In this document: positions 1 through 9,567 of the stretch, in pieces
Layout of the letters: every line of letters starts with the position of its first letter
Numbering within the stretch: position 1 is the first letter of the stretch
Source of the DNA: Purpureocillium takamizusanense
Taxonomy: Eukaryota; Ascomycota; Sordariomycetes; Hypocreales; Ophiocordycipitaceae
Length of the DNA: 64,000 nucleotides
Direction: 5' to 3'
Assembly (NCBI RefSeq): GCF_022605165.1
Contig: NC_063069.1
Coordinates: forward strand, 5,332,001 to 5,396,000
Notes under the pieces: generated by a model
The model's input: the letters and a program-made list of their open reading frames with translations, nothing else
The model's database searches: none
What the model was told of the DNA's origin: nothing
Translations under genes and position numbers: made by a program

Positions 1-1
1 T

Positions 2-1423
2 CCGATCAAGAAAGGCGGGATGCCTTATACGCGTCTCGCTGGCTCACATAAGAACAAGACAATGCCGGAGGCCGCGCACAGACTCCTCGCGAACCTCACT
101 CCTGCCGCCAAATTCCTCACCGGCGACCACGACGACGGCTTCGAGGGCAACGACACCAAGCCCGAGCCGAGTAAGAGGCGAGGAGGTATAAATGCCAACA
201 ACGCCTTTACAACAAGCACATATACTTTGAAGAGTCTGGCAGGCACGCTTTGTGGATTGAGTCCTCTCGTGGCCGATTTCAACCTTGAGCATGCCCACCA
301 CGTTTATCAACCTTGCCTACCGCATATCTTTGGCGCTTTCAATAGCTTAGATCACTCTCGAGACCCGAAAGCTAAGAGCGGTGCCTTTACTCCCTATAAA
401 TGGCGGTCGAGCTTTATGCAATCCGTCACTTTCCGCTACGATAAGCAGGACAAGCTCATGCCCAAGCTAGGCTACGCGGACGAGAACCTTCTTGACTGGT
501 GGTATCTCAAAGGCACGCCCAAGTTCGGCCCCGTCAACATTTCGGACGTCAACTACTATGGCATGCCTGAAGTGGCTATTGAGGACTATATCCGCGATGC
601 CTTTGATGAGGCGAAAAAGAATAATGAACGGGTTTTTCTATCTCATCTGACAAGCACGACGCATCACGCTTTTGGAATCCCAGAGGAAGAGGAATACGTG
701 TCCCTAACTGAAGACAAAGATCTGAACGACTTGTCTCACTATCTCAACGCGGTCGGGTACGTGGACCGATGGTTACAGAAGATTCTCGGTATTCTCGATG
801 AGAAAGGTGTTGCCAACGAGACGCTTTTGGTATTGGTGGGCGACCATGGCCTTTCAATCGCCGAAAGAGGCACCATCACTCCATACAGCAACCCGCACGT
901 CGCCAACTACCACGTCCCCCTCGTTCTATCGCATCCGAAGCTGCCGCAGATCAATATCGATGACGCAGTCCACTCCAGCCAGATACTTCCAACGATCCTC
1001 GACCTCCTCGTCGAAACCGGGTCACTATCAAAGTCGGACACCAAGGCAGCCCGCGACCTGGCCCGCAATTACGAGGGCCAATCCCTGCTCCGCCCGCTGC
1101 GCAAGTATTCCGAACGCAACTCCCAGGGGGCGTGGCAGATCACGGTCATGAACCCGGGCGGCTCAACGTTGGCCGTTCGCGATGCTCGCCAACCAGACTG
1201 GAGGCTCATCGTTCCCGTGTTCGGAAACTACGAGTGGCGGTTTACCGACCTAGCCGATGACCCGCACGAGGAGCACCCGATTTCCTCATTTGATCTGAAA
1301 GCGCTCATGCGCGTTCTGGGAAGCGAAAACGGGACCGACACGTCCCGGTGGGTAGAGGAAGCCGCTGTGGTTACACGGTGGTGGGCCGACGAGAATTACA
1401 AGAGGTGGCGGTTCCATGCGTAG
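2..1423 (+). CDS. Sulfatase-family (alkaline-phosphatase-fold) protein, 5' end outside the window
   Basis: The reading frame is open from base 2, so the first in-frame ATG at 20 is internal and the N-terminal part lies upstream of the window; 473 residues are visible. The fold is that of sulfatases and phosphoethanolamine transferases (metal-dependent hydrolases of sulfate or phosphate esters). Supporting signs are the block GGINANNAFTTSTYTLKS, a late metal-site motif VGDHGLS (about base 835), and a C-terminal segment with WRLIVPVFGNYEWRFTDLADD typical of fungal membrane-linked sulfatase-like proteins. Such fungal members are usually 600-700 residues with N-terminal membrane helices, which would be in the missing part. 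The nucleophile region is also missing, so activity and substrate cannot be judged. No intron is needed within the visible part. Family assignment is fairly sure; substrate unknown. Confidence 0.8.
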   Translation, partial: PIKKGGMPYTRLAGSHKNKTMPEAAHRLLANLTPAAKFLTGDHDDGFEGNDTKPEPSKRRGGINANNAFTTSTYTLKSLAGTLCGLSPLVADFNLEHAHHVYQPCLPHIFGAFNSLDHSRDPKAKSGAFTPYKWRSSFMQSVTFRYDKQDKLMPKLGYADENLLDWWYLKGTPKFGPVNISDVNYYGMPEVAIEDYIRDAFDEAKKNNERVFLSHLTSTTHHAFGIPEEEEYVSLTEDKDLNDLSHYLNAVGYVDRWLQKILGILDEKGVANETLLVLVGDHGLSIAERGTITPYSNPHVANYHVPLVLSHPKLPQINIDDAVHSSQILPTILDLLVETGSLSKSDTKAARDLARNYEGQSLLRPLRKYSERNSQGAWQITVMNPGGSTLAVRDARQPDWRLIVPVFGNYEWRFTDLADDPHEEHPISSFDLKALMRVLGSENGTDTSRWVEEAAVVTRWWADENYKRWRFHA

Positions 1424-2247
1424 ACGACGATCGCAACGCTGATGACATGGGGCGCCTCAACGCTGCAGACTGGAGTTCAGGAGCCGTGGTTATTTGTACA
1501 AAGGCGCTTGGCCTGCTGTATTGACAACATCCCATTAATATATTTCCAACAACATACCTGATCTCCCTGCAACTGCGCCCTTGCCGACGTTCAGTGCTAC
1601 TAATCGTGTTTCGTGCCTTCAACGTGTGGCGCAGAGGCGAGTCAGCAAGGCGGGTCCTGTGAAACTCACTCGGTGGTGACTGGCGGAGTTGCCTCTCGAA
1701 TCTGATACTAACCTGCTACAGCGAGATGTTGAATAACATAGCCGATGTGTACAGTATACACTCAATGTAGACATGCATATCTCGCAAGACAGCACGGCCG
1801 CAACTCGCAATCCTCTCCCAGCCTCTATATCGCGCAGCACATTGTGTATGTACCTTTTACTTCTGCCAAAAATGGCCTTCTGGCGTCGCCAACAGCTTGC
1901 AAGGGGTCGTTCGCACCTTCGCTACTTTCAACTCCTACCGATCCCTTGGGGCGCAGCAATTGGAGCTTGTATCAGGATCTGCGCTCGTTCCGCACGGCAA
2001 ACGTGGGAGATCGGCAAATTGTGCCTCGCCAGCTGACGTCGTCGTGCACAGACGGTGCTTCATTTTGTGGAGGGAAAACTTTGTAACACAGACCAAGACC
2101 ATGATAGCATTCACAGTCGCAGAGCTGTGACCCTCCGTTGAAACTGACATCGGCGCTCGGCTGTCACTTCAGGATCCATGACATAAATGCACAGTTATGC
2201 TGTTTTGGCGGGCGATGCTATTGCTACCCTGAAGCACATATCCGACA
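1424..2247. other. Intergenic, convergent 3' ends
   Basis: This 824-bp stretch lies between the 3' ends of the sulfatase-like gene (+) and the alpha/beta hydrolase (-). I see only short overlapping frames without domains, and no repeat or RNA gene. It probably holds both 3' UTRs. Confidence 0.6.
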
Positions 2248-3093
2248 TCAACGGTGCTTGAGTCGTTGAAGAAATTCTGATACCGCCATGTCAAGCTCTG
2301 CCGGTGCCTCGATAGGTATTAGATGACCTGAGTTGTGAAGCGTAACGAGCCCAGCGTGAGGGATGACTGTGCAAACCTCTTGCTTGATTCGTGCAATGGG
2401 CTCCACGATGTCTGCGATAGCGCCCACCACCAATACTGGAACGTCAATCTGCCTTGCCTCAGCCGCAACATCATTGCTCATGCCGTATCCGGGCCAAGCT
2501 GCCCTAGCATGGTTGTTTCCTCTCAACATATCCGTGACGATGCTGTCGACAATGCCCTGCTGAAGGGGGGACGCCGTCAGAACATTTCGAGTAACGAGTT
2601 CGGCGCTCTTGGGCGTGTCGTACGCGTGCAGTTGCTGCTCACGCATCTCGGGCGGGAGCTCCAATGGTGACGGTGGCGCTGGTGAGACGAGAACAAGGCC
2701 CAGTAGTCCATTGATGCATTTCCTTCCGGCTACCAATTGGGCAACTTTCGCTCCCATGGAGTGGCCCACGAGTACAAGAGACGTCAAACCCAGCGCGCGA
2801 ATGACGAACTCGACGTCGTCTGCGAGGTGCGCGATAGAGTATGCCGACTCATTATCGGGACCCGTAGACTGGCCCCAGCCGCGAAAGTCTAGTGCGACAA
2901 CTGGGAATCTCGGAGCCAGAAGAGAGCGAAACTGCGCCCATGTCGATGATGATCCTCCCCAGAAGTGCAGGAGGACGAGGGTGGTGTCGGAGAGGGCGCC
3001 TTGGGGCCGGGCTGCGGCCGGAAAGGAAATTTCGGCATGCAGTCTTATATCTGGCTGGATCTCGAACTCTTTCTTCGCTGTTTGAAAGGCCAT
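2248..3093 (-). CDS. Alpha/beta-hydrolase fold protein (281 aa)
   Basis: Single-exon gene starting at an ATG (3093). The protein has the whole alpha/beta-hydrolase core: an oxyanion-loop region LLHFWGGSSSTW (about residues 41-52), the nucleophile elbow GHSMG with Ser112, an acid candidate Asp228 in GAIADIVEP, and His257 in NSGHLIP, giving an intact Ser-Asp-His triad. No signal peptide or membrane segment is evident, so it is probably a cytosolic esterase, lactonase or haloperoxidase-like hydrolase. Length is normal for the family. It is transcribed in the same direction as the WD40 gene upstream, with 429 bp between them. Substrate cannot be read from sequence. Confidence 0.88.
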   Translation of the reverse strand: MAFQTAKKEFEIQPDIRLHAEISFPAAARPQGALSDTTLVLLHFWGGSSSTWAQFRSLLAPRFPVVALDFRGWGQSTGPDNESAYSIAHLADDVEFVIRALGLTSLVLVGHSMGAKVAQLVAGRKCINGLLGLVLVSPAPPSPLELPPEMREQQLHAYDTPKSAELVTRNVLTASPLQQGIVDSIVTDMLRGNNHARAAWPGYGMSNDVAAEARQIDVPVLVVGAIADIVEPIARIKQEVCTVIPHAGLVTLHNSGHLIPIEAPAELDMAVSEFLQRLKHR

Positions 3094-3522
3094 GGCGGTT
3101 GTCGTAGAGCGACTGAACGTTTCGTGTCCGGGGTCTTCTTAGAGCACGATGGCGTCCGATTATGGACGGTGTCTAAAACAACGGCTGTGACGGGCACATT
3201 TTGAAGAAGGGGTGTGTTGCATTTATGCCTCGTGACGGGAAAAGCACAACGCGCAGCCATATCGATGACTCTTTGCTCATTGGATCGAGCCCGCAGAATA
3301 TGGTGCCGTTGATTCCGGGTCGGGAGCCGGTTCGGCCGGCCGGGGCTCAAGATCCGGCCCCACCCGGAAGCGAGCGGCTCCGGAGGGTCTGAACGCAACG
3401 AGTACATGTACCGGCCAGCCAAACACAGCTCTCAAGGCGAGCCTTGACTAATTGCTAGGTCTAGTTGAACAGTATCGGACAGTGGTATCGCGACAAGCTC
3501 ATCTGCTACTACCTCCATTATA
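3094..3522. other. Intergenic, promoter region of the alpha/beta hydrolase
   Basis: A 429-bp gap between the hydrolase start (minus strand) and the WD40 gene stop. It contains a GC-rich block with overlapping GGCC/CCGG words near 3318-3375. No defined regulatory element is recognised. Confidence 0.5.
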
Positions 3523-5265
3523 TTACTCCATGACCCGCACGTTGTACACACCGATCCGGCCATTCCGGTCCGCAATGATCAGAGACCTCCCGTCGGCGGA
3601 AAAGGCCAACTCGGATACAAGAGACAAGTCATTGAACTGCTCAAACCCAGGCTTCGGCCCGCTGTCGATGGCGAGCGCGTCCTTGTCCGGCCAGCACCAG
3701 ACCTCCCGCCCGTCGACCACGTCCAGCACGCAGACGCAGCCGCGGGCCCCGATGCCCGTGCCGCTGGCGTGGCAGTAGGCCACGTACCGACAGTCGGGTG
3801 ATATGCACGCCGCGCAGTTGGGTATCGCAAACGTGTGCGTCGAGTTGGCCGAGAGGTCCCAGACGAGCACGTACCGCGAGGGCACCTTGACGGGCACGAG
3901 GTTGTACCCCGTTCCTCCGCGCGACGGGGGGACAGGCACGGCGCGGAAGCCCGCGGGGATCCAGATCGAGACCACGACGCTGCCGTATGCGCGGAGGTCG
4001 CAAGGGATGGCGGTGCTGATCTCCTCGTGCTGCCACGGCCGCGCCACCCGGAAGGGCTTGTTGGAGCCGTACCCGTCCGTGTTGGTGTCCCACGCTACGA
4101 GGAGCGTCTCCTTGTCTGGTGGCGGGTGCCCTGCGCGTGGGGGCCGCGGTCCGGCTGCTGCGACCAGGAGCGGGCTCGTTGCCGAGAGTGCCAGTTCAGG
4201 GTATTGCGGCACAAATGGCAAGTTGGCCTGCTTGAGGTCGATGGACCGTTGCTTGACGAACGGCTTTTTCTCCCGAGTCGCTGTGAATAGGTCGATCCGG
4301 CTGTCGTCGCCGCGATAAATGGCCAGGGGGCTGTATCCTCCGCCGTACGAGACGGTGTTTGCCGCGGTCCATCTGTCGGCGTCATCCAGGGTCTGTATGC
4401 ACTTCTTCTTCCCCCAATTCCATATCTCTATCGTCCTGCCGAAGCGAGTCGCAATGGCCACGAGATTGGATGTCTCGGAGACGATGGCGTGGCTCCTAAT
4501 CAGGTATTCCCGCGACCGGGACTGCGCTTCCGTGTACGAGGTAAATTTGATGGAGCTTTCGACCGCGCCGGTGTCCAGGTCCCAGAGCTTGAGGATGTTG
4601 TTGCCGTGCTTGCTGGCCAGGATCTTGGCCGTCGGTGAGACGTCGAGGTAAAAGACATTGTTGTTGATGCGCTTGTCATCGGAGACGAGTTGCTTGTCGA
4701 AGCCGAGGTCAAACGACGAGGTGGATGCGACGGAGGCTTTAGACGGCTTCACCACTTCCGGAATAGATCTCTGACGGGCCGCGGGACTGCCACTCGCTAC
4801 TTGCTGCGTGTCGGAAATGTAAGACAGGGTCTGCGTCGGCGCGGTATCGGGGTTAGACGTGGCGATTGAGGACCGCGAGTACCGGTCACCGCTGGCTGAC
4901 GACTTGTCGAATGAATCCTGCGAGGGCGCCCTTGCCGTCCGCCTTCCCTTGAGCGGAATCGGAGGTAACGGTTTCGTCGGCGGGGGGAAGATGCTATACG
5001 TTGATCCTACGGATGACGGGGCGCGCGGAAGCGAGGGTCTGTGTGTCGAGTGGTGCGACGTCACGCCACGCGACGCGGGCCGCCTCGCATACCCGTCGGA
5101 TACTTCTGAGCCGTGGGGAGAGACGGGCATGGCGACGAACTCTTGCGAGTACGATCGAGGCTCCTGAGGTGAATATTGCTGCTGCTGCTGCTGCTGCTGC
5201 TGTTGCGGCGACGGCTGCTGCTGCTGCAACCGGTGTTCGGAAGTGGCAGACGCGGTCCGGTACAT
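3523..5265 (-). CDS. WD40-repeat protein with glutamine-rich N-terminus (580 aa)
   Basis: The N-terminal ~185 residues are disordered: two glutamine runs (about residues 14-30), proline/serine-rich segments, and basic Ser-Pro-type sites that could be phosphorylated. From about residue 195 onward there are WD40/YVTN-like blades: YLDVSPTAKILASKHGNNIL..LWDLDTG, LVAIATRFGRTIEIWNWG, RYVLVWDLSANSTH, ISPDCRYVAYCHASG and a last blade LAFSADGRSLIIADRNGRIGVYNV. This predicts a beta-propeller scaffold; partners are unknown. The ATG at 5265 is the first in this frame, but the frame is open for a further ~80 bases, so an upstream exon or earlier start is possible. The glutamine run is encoded by an almost pure CAG tract. 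Orthologues in Sordariomycetes are annotated only as WD domain proteins. Confidence 0.85.
   Translation of the reverse strand: MYRTASATSEHRLQQQQPSPQQQQQQQQQQYSPQEPRSYSQEFVAMPVSPHGSEVSDGYARRPASRGVTSHHSTHRPSLPRAPSSVGSTYSIFPPPTKPLPPIPLKGRRTARAPSQDSFDKSSASGDRYSRSSIATSNPDTAPTQTLSYISDTQQVASGSPAARQRSIPEVVKPSKASVASTSSFDLGFDKQLVSDDKRINNNVFYLDVSPTAKILASKHGNNILKLWDLDTGAVESSIKFTSYTEAQSRSREYLIRSHAIVSETSNLVAIATRFGRTIEIWNWGKKKCIQTLDDADRWTAANTVSYGGGYSPLAIYRGDDSRIDLFTATREKKPFVKQRSIDLKQANLPFVPQYPELALSATSPLLVAAAGPRPPRAGHPPPDKETLLVAWDTNTDGYGSNKPFRVARPWQHEEISTAIPCDLRAYGSVVVSIWIPAGFRAVPVPPSRGGTGYNLVPVKVPSRYVLVWDLSANSTHTFAIPNCAACISPDCRYVAYCHASGTGIGARGCVCVLDVVDGREVWCWPDKDALAIDSGPKPGFEQFNDLSLVSELAFSADGRSLIIADRNGRIGVYNVRVME
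5177..5228. repeat. CTG/CAG trinucleotide tract inside the WD40 gene
   Basis: On the plus strand the tract reads as repeated gct/ctg units with a few interruptions. On the coding (minus) strand it is CAG and gives the glutamine runs. It is likely length-polymorphic. Confidence 0.85.
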
Positions 5266-7147
5266 GGGCCGCGAGGTGTTGAGGGGCGAAGCGAACCCAT
5301 GGCGGCTGGTGCTGCGCGGACTCAGCCGGTGAAGATGAGTTCTGTTGCAGCGAAGGATGACATTGCGTCGTCAGTCAAAGGCCATCCGTCGTTTCGATCT
5401 AGTCGCTGATGTCTGATATTCGCCCCCAGCAGCACCAGACATTTGCATGTAATCCGCCAGCTACGTGACGGCGGCATCACATCGGAGCCGCGAGAAAAAG
5501 AAGGGGGAAGGATAAACTCACGCTATGTGATCTACGTCGTCGGAACTCTGGGGAGGAGGGGGTTCCATCTCGGATCAGATGGGGGAGGGGGAGTTCAGTG
5601 GGACTGAGATGTCGCGTGCCTGAGCACAACCCCAAGGTTTCCCCCGGGTTCCCCGCTGGGCCAGCGGAGCGACTGACGACGACGATGTGCGCTTTTCGTC
5701 TTGCCTTGGTTGATAAGAGGCGATGAAACAGCGCACGGCCGCGCGGGCGGTCTGTTATGCACGATAGGGGTCAGATGATGTGGGAAAGACAATCACAAGA
5801 GACATGAGTGCTTTCCATTGAGAAACAACCCTCTCTCTCTCTCCCTTTCTCTCTGTCAGTCTGCGTCGTCCCGATTGTGGATCCGGGGGGGCGCACGCAC
5901 AAAAGCAGCAGGCATCATCGCTGCTTGAATCATGCATGCTTCCTCGATCCCAGCCTGTGCGTCCCGTCCCTCCTCCTGCATTCCCCCTCCCCAGCCCCTC
6001 TTCCTCCTTGTAGCCCTGTAGCCCCAGTCAGGAGTTCCAGCGAGACCAACAATAAGGATACCTCCCTCGTCCCCTCATCCCGTCGTCCACACATCCGGGC
6101 CACGGCTCCCGAACAGTTCGGCTGCAGCACGCCTAGGCCGAGAAGGCCCGAAGGGGGCGGCCAGGGCCAAGGGACGGGATGGAACCATGATAGGTCATGG
6201 CGGGACCGCCACCGCGCCACAGGCACAAACGGGCCGGTGAAGAAACAACTTTAGCCGCCTCTTTTGTTTCCTAAACCCGCAGAGAGGTGTTCGCGCCTGC
6301 ATCGGATTGGCGACGGAGGCGACGGATGACGTGAAGCTTTTGGCGACTGGCGCGGGCCGGAGGCTTATTCTTTTTATTCGCATCAGCACAAAGTTGCCTG
6401 TGCCGCTTGGCTTGCGCGCGCGCGCGGGGAGCAGAGAGCAGGGAGATGCAACCTGCGAGTTAATTTTCTCTCCTTAGACCTGGGCATGGGGTCGAAGCGG
6501 GTCCGATGTGGTAGTAATTGGTAAAAGCGGGAGTCGTTCATCTTTTTCGTCCTCCGAGTCGGGTCCACGACTCCACCTCCAGTCCGGAGTAGATTGCGAT
6601 AAATTGGGGCGTCTGACATTAGTCTGTCAGCCGCTTCGGGGTTCACTTACCAATTGGCTCATTCTCTGTTGTTTGGTGCGTGCTGGGAAGGACAGCCGTC
6701 TGATGTGGGCGTAAAGCCGTCTGATCAATGGTTCAATGTTGGTGTTACGAAGCACATGTGCCTGGCTGGCTACTCAAGGCCGCCTGCGAGACTCCAAGAA
6801 GGAAGCAAGGTTCTCCATAATTTCTAGCTGCTCTATATAAAGATACTCGGGTGCATTCGACTTGAATGAATGATGGTTACAAAAGTGGCATACTGTATGT
6901 TCTATCTATGATTATCCACGTGGGGTTCACAAGCTGACACAGATTGATGCCAACCCTGCACGAGCCACGCGGGCAAGTGAACGAAGGATCATGGTTTTGG
7001 ATCGGACCAGGCAAGGGAACCAAAGACATGTGGGCGGCATAACGGCAAGCCAGCCCGCACGCAGCAGGGTTCCCCTCATGCAGGCAAGTCAGAGGAGCTA
7101 CTGCTACTAGCGACATGCCAACCCGTCCAACCCTGCATGAGAGAATG
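5266..7147. other. Intergenic, 5' region of the WD40 gene
   Basis: 1.88 kb between the WD40 gene start and the deiminase stop, both on the minus strand. It contains a CT-rich run near 5828-5853, a GC-alternating (CGCG) run near 6415-6426, and a TATA-like word (ctatataaa) near 6833-6841 that is not placed before any supported gene. Short frames here show no homology I recognise. Confidence 0.5.
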
Positions 7148-9013
7148 TCACTCCGTCTTCCACCACGCCACCGCCGTGTCTCGCAGGGTGTTTGTGCCGC
7201 AGTGCACCTCGCCGCCTCGAACGTGATGGGACATGTAGTCGTCGATGAACCAGACCGTCATGTTGGCCTTGGCGTAGACCTCCGCGATGGCGGATTCGAG
7301 AACATCGCGGCCGTCGACGACGGGGCCCCAGGGCTTTGGCGCGACGTAATCGTGGCCGAGAACGACGCCGTTGACTGCGTGCGGGAAGAAGGCCTGCAGC
7401 TGACGCTCGCCTGGTAGCGCCCGATGAAGCCTCGTGGGGACGCCATCTGGACTGCGTGGCCAGGGGTAGGTCGTGTCCTTCCAAAGCGCCGGAACGCGAA
7501 GGACGTGCTTCGGGTCGAGCGGAATCTCCTGCAGCAGCAGCGCGACGTTGCTGTCGATGAAACGCTGGCCATACTCGTTGATCTGGAGAAACTGGCTGTC
7601 ATCCAGCACGCTGCTGACGGTCTTATTGCGGACGGAGGGGTCGAGGAAGAGCGCATCCTTGTCAGGGGCCATGCTACCGTTGTAGCTCAAGATTGGAGCA
7701 GACCCGTGTCCCGCCTTTCTGACAGATCGGAGAAGCGCGAGAGCCGCCGCAGTATCAGGCACCGCCATGGTGAACCCCAAGTCGTTGTCGTACGGCAGGA
7801 ACTGGACCATCTCGTCGATGTGCCCGGCGACGAGCCAGCCCGCCTCGAGGAACAGGGGTCTCTGCGCACCCTGCGATTCCAAGAAAGTGATCATCGACGC
7901 GGCGGGGTACTTGTCAAAGTGCTTGCCCAGGAGAACCCGCCCGCTCCGATACGGGACGCCTGATCGGGACCGGTACGGCGGGATCGTCTCGATGTTGCCG
8001 CCCGAGTTGATCTCCTCCCACCCAAAGCCCGACCCGGACCCGGGCTGCCAGCCACCCACGCCGTCTCCGCGTAGCTCGTTGAACACGCGCCGACCATTGA
8101 CGCGAGTGGATTGCGCAGATCGTATGAGCACGCGCAGCGAGATGGGACCTTTGGGCCCGGGCATACTGACAAAGGCGGGCTCCATGAAGTCTTGGGCCCA
8201 TACCTCGTTGCTGTTGTTGAGCACGCGGAGCGGCAGCGGCCGATGCAGACGGCCCGCAATGTCCGTTAGGGACTTGACAAACGGTGCCTGCCACGCAGAA
8301 ACCGAGTCGTTGGTCTGGAGCGTCAAAAAGGTGTCGACCGTTTGAAGATGGTGGTGGACGAGCACCGGCGCCTGCTTCAAGGCCACAAAGTCTGAGCCCT
8401 TGCGCCGGCCGTCGCTAACCTCAAAGGCTATTTGCACCGAGCCGTCCCAGGTACTCGCGTCGGAGACCAACTCCCGGCCGTCCACCGCCAGGCCCAGACC
8501 CTGAGCGAGGCTGGTGGCGTTGAACTCGAACTGACTATTGATCAAGGTCCAGTCGGCCGAGTCGCTGCCCGCGCCACCGTGCCTCCAAAAGACGCGAACG
8601 CGGTCGCGAGCCGCCGCCGGCAGCGTGTAAATTCGTCCGGCAGCGTTGTCCAACAGGCCGCGGATGGGTTGCGTCGTGACTCGTGCAGCCATGTGCGGTG
8701 CGATGAGACGATCGCCGGCCGCATCGTGGCAAGCCGCGAGCTCGAGGTTGCTGAGGGGGAGACCGGCGAGATCGACGGCCGCACAGCGATGGGTTTGGTC
8801 GCCGACGTTGGGGAGGAAGATGGCCCCGTGAGCATCTGTCCACTGATGCCTGTGCTCGAGGTCTGCATCGTCCACGGCGCCGTCGCGGTTGGTATCGGCT
8901 AGGATGACTGGCGAAAGACTCGATGAGTTGTCCGCCACCAAGTTTACCTGGAGACTAGCCGCAATGTGCAGGCCTCCAAGAAGGAGCAACGAAGAGATTG
9001 AGTGATGATGCAT
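7148..9013 (-). CDS. Secreted protein-arginine deiminase (PAD family, 621 aa)
   Basis: Predicted to convert peptidyl-arginine to citrulline. The longer frame begins at a TTG (9070), so I use the first ATG at 9013; the protein then opens with a signal-peptide-like segment (three His, then SISSLLLLGGLHIAASLQ), suggesting secretion. Next comes an EF-hand-like loop DTNRDGAVDDAD (about residues 40-51). The C-terminal PAD domain keeps all four catalytic positions in family context: Asp275 in WAQDFME (counterpart of human PAD4 Asp350), His398 and Asp400 in WLVAGHIDE (His471/Asp473), and Cys605 in GEVHCGTN (Cys645). Length is near the ~660 residues of vertebrate PADs. The gene is intronless over 1.9 kb, unlike several neighbours. 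PAD-C proteins of this type are known in actinobacteria and scattered ascomycetes, so ancient transfer from bacteria is plausible but is inference. Confidence 0.93.
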   Translation of the reverse strand: MHHHSISSLLLLGGLHIAASLQVNLVADNSSSLSPVILADTNRDGAVDDADLEHRHQWTDAHGAIFLPNVGDQTHRCAAVDLAGLPLSNLELAACHDAAGDRLIAPHMAARVTTQPIRGLLDNAAGRIYTLPAAARDRVRVFWRHGGAGSDSADWTLINSQFEFNATSLAQGLGLAVDGRELVSDASTWDGSVQIAFEVSDGRRKGSDFVALKQAPVLVHHHLQTVDTFLTLQTNDSVSAWQAPFVKSLTDIAGRLHRPLPLRVLNNSNEVWAQDFMEPAFVSMPGPKGPISLRVLIRSAQSTRVNGRRVFNELRGDGVGGWQPGSGSGFGWEEINSGGNIETIPPYRSRSGVPYRSGRVLLGKHFDKYPAASMITFLESQGAQRPLFLEAGWLVAGHIDEMVQFLPYDNDLGFTMAVPDTAAALALLRSVRKAGHGSAPILSYNGSMAPDKDALFLDPSVRNKTVSSVLDDSQFLQINEYGQRFIDSNVALLLQEIPLDPKHVLRVPALWKDTTYPWPRSPDGVPTRLHRALPGERQLQAFFPHAVNGVVLGHDYVAPKPWGPVVDGRDVLESAIAEVYAKANMTVWFIDDYMSHHVRGGEVHCGTNTLRDTAVAWWKTE

Positions 9014-9567
9014 CTCCGGTTTGGTTGCCAGCGGCTCGGGCCAAAAGGGTGAATGCGTGCGTGATTCCAAAATATGAAGCGCTCATCCCCTCTCCCGGAA
9101 AGCCATCATCGTCTTATATGCGCCCAGAATCGTTCGCATCTCTTCGTAATCGCTGAGACCCATTGTCGTGGTCCGTGATGAGTTGAATTGTTTATTGCCG
9201 TTTCGAGAAAAAACATCGCAAAAGCCCAAGGCAAGTTGCGCGTGTTGACGATGACATGGACATATCGTGTCCCCGCAAGCTCGCTCGCCGACGCCGCCCG
9301 AATCGATTTCCCAAAACGGCAAGAAAAACGGCCAAGACTCGGCACTGACCGCGGGCGATCATGACTGACTGCCGACGCACTGCCACGCAGTCTCTCACCG
9401 GTGGGCACTCACGATGCGTGCAACCAACCAAGAGTGACAATTAAGAGACATCGTCCGCTCGGCTTCGGTGTCAACTGTGTACGAAACTCCCTTGCTGACA
9501 TTCACTTTCGGTGGCTATGGCTGCTCCGTCCTACCCACCCACGCCTTTAACTCGGCAGAAAGGCGTG
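9014..9567. other. Intergenic, deiminase promoter region
   Basis: 554 bp between the deiminase start and the stop of the Zn2Cys6 regulator, both on the minus strand. No clear operator or TATA box is recognised. The regulator gene directly upstream is a candidate for local control, which is inference from position only. Confidence 0.45.

Noticed and set aside
9014..9070. N-terminal extension of the deiminase to 9070
   Set aside because: The extension begins at TTG, not ATG; the ATG at 9013 puts a signal-peptide-like segment at the N-terminus.
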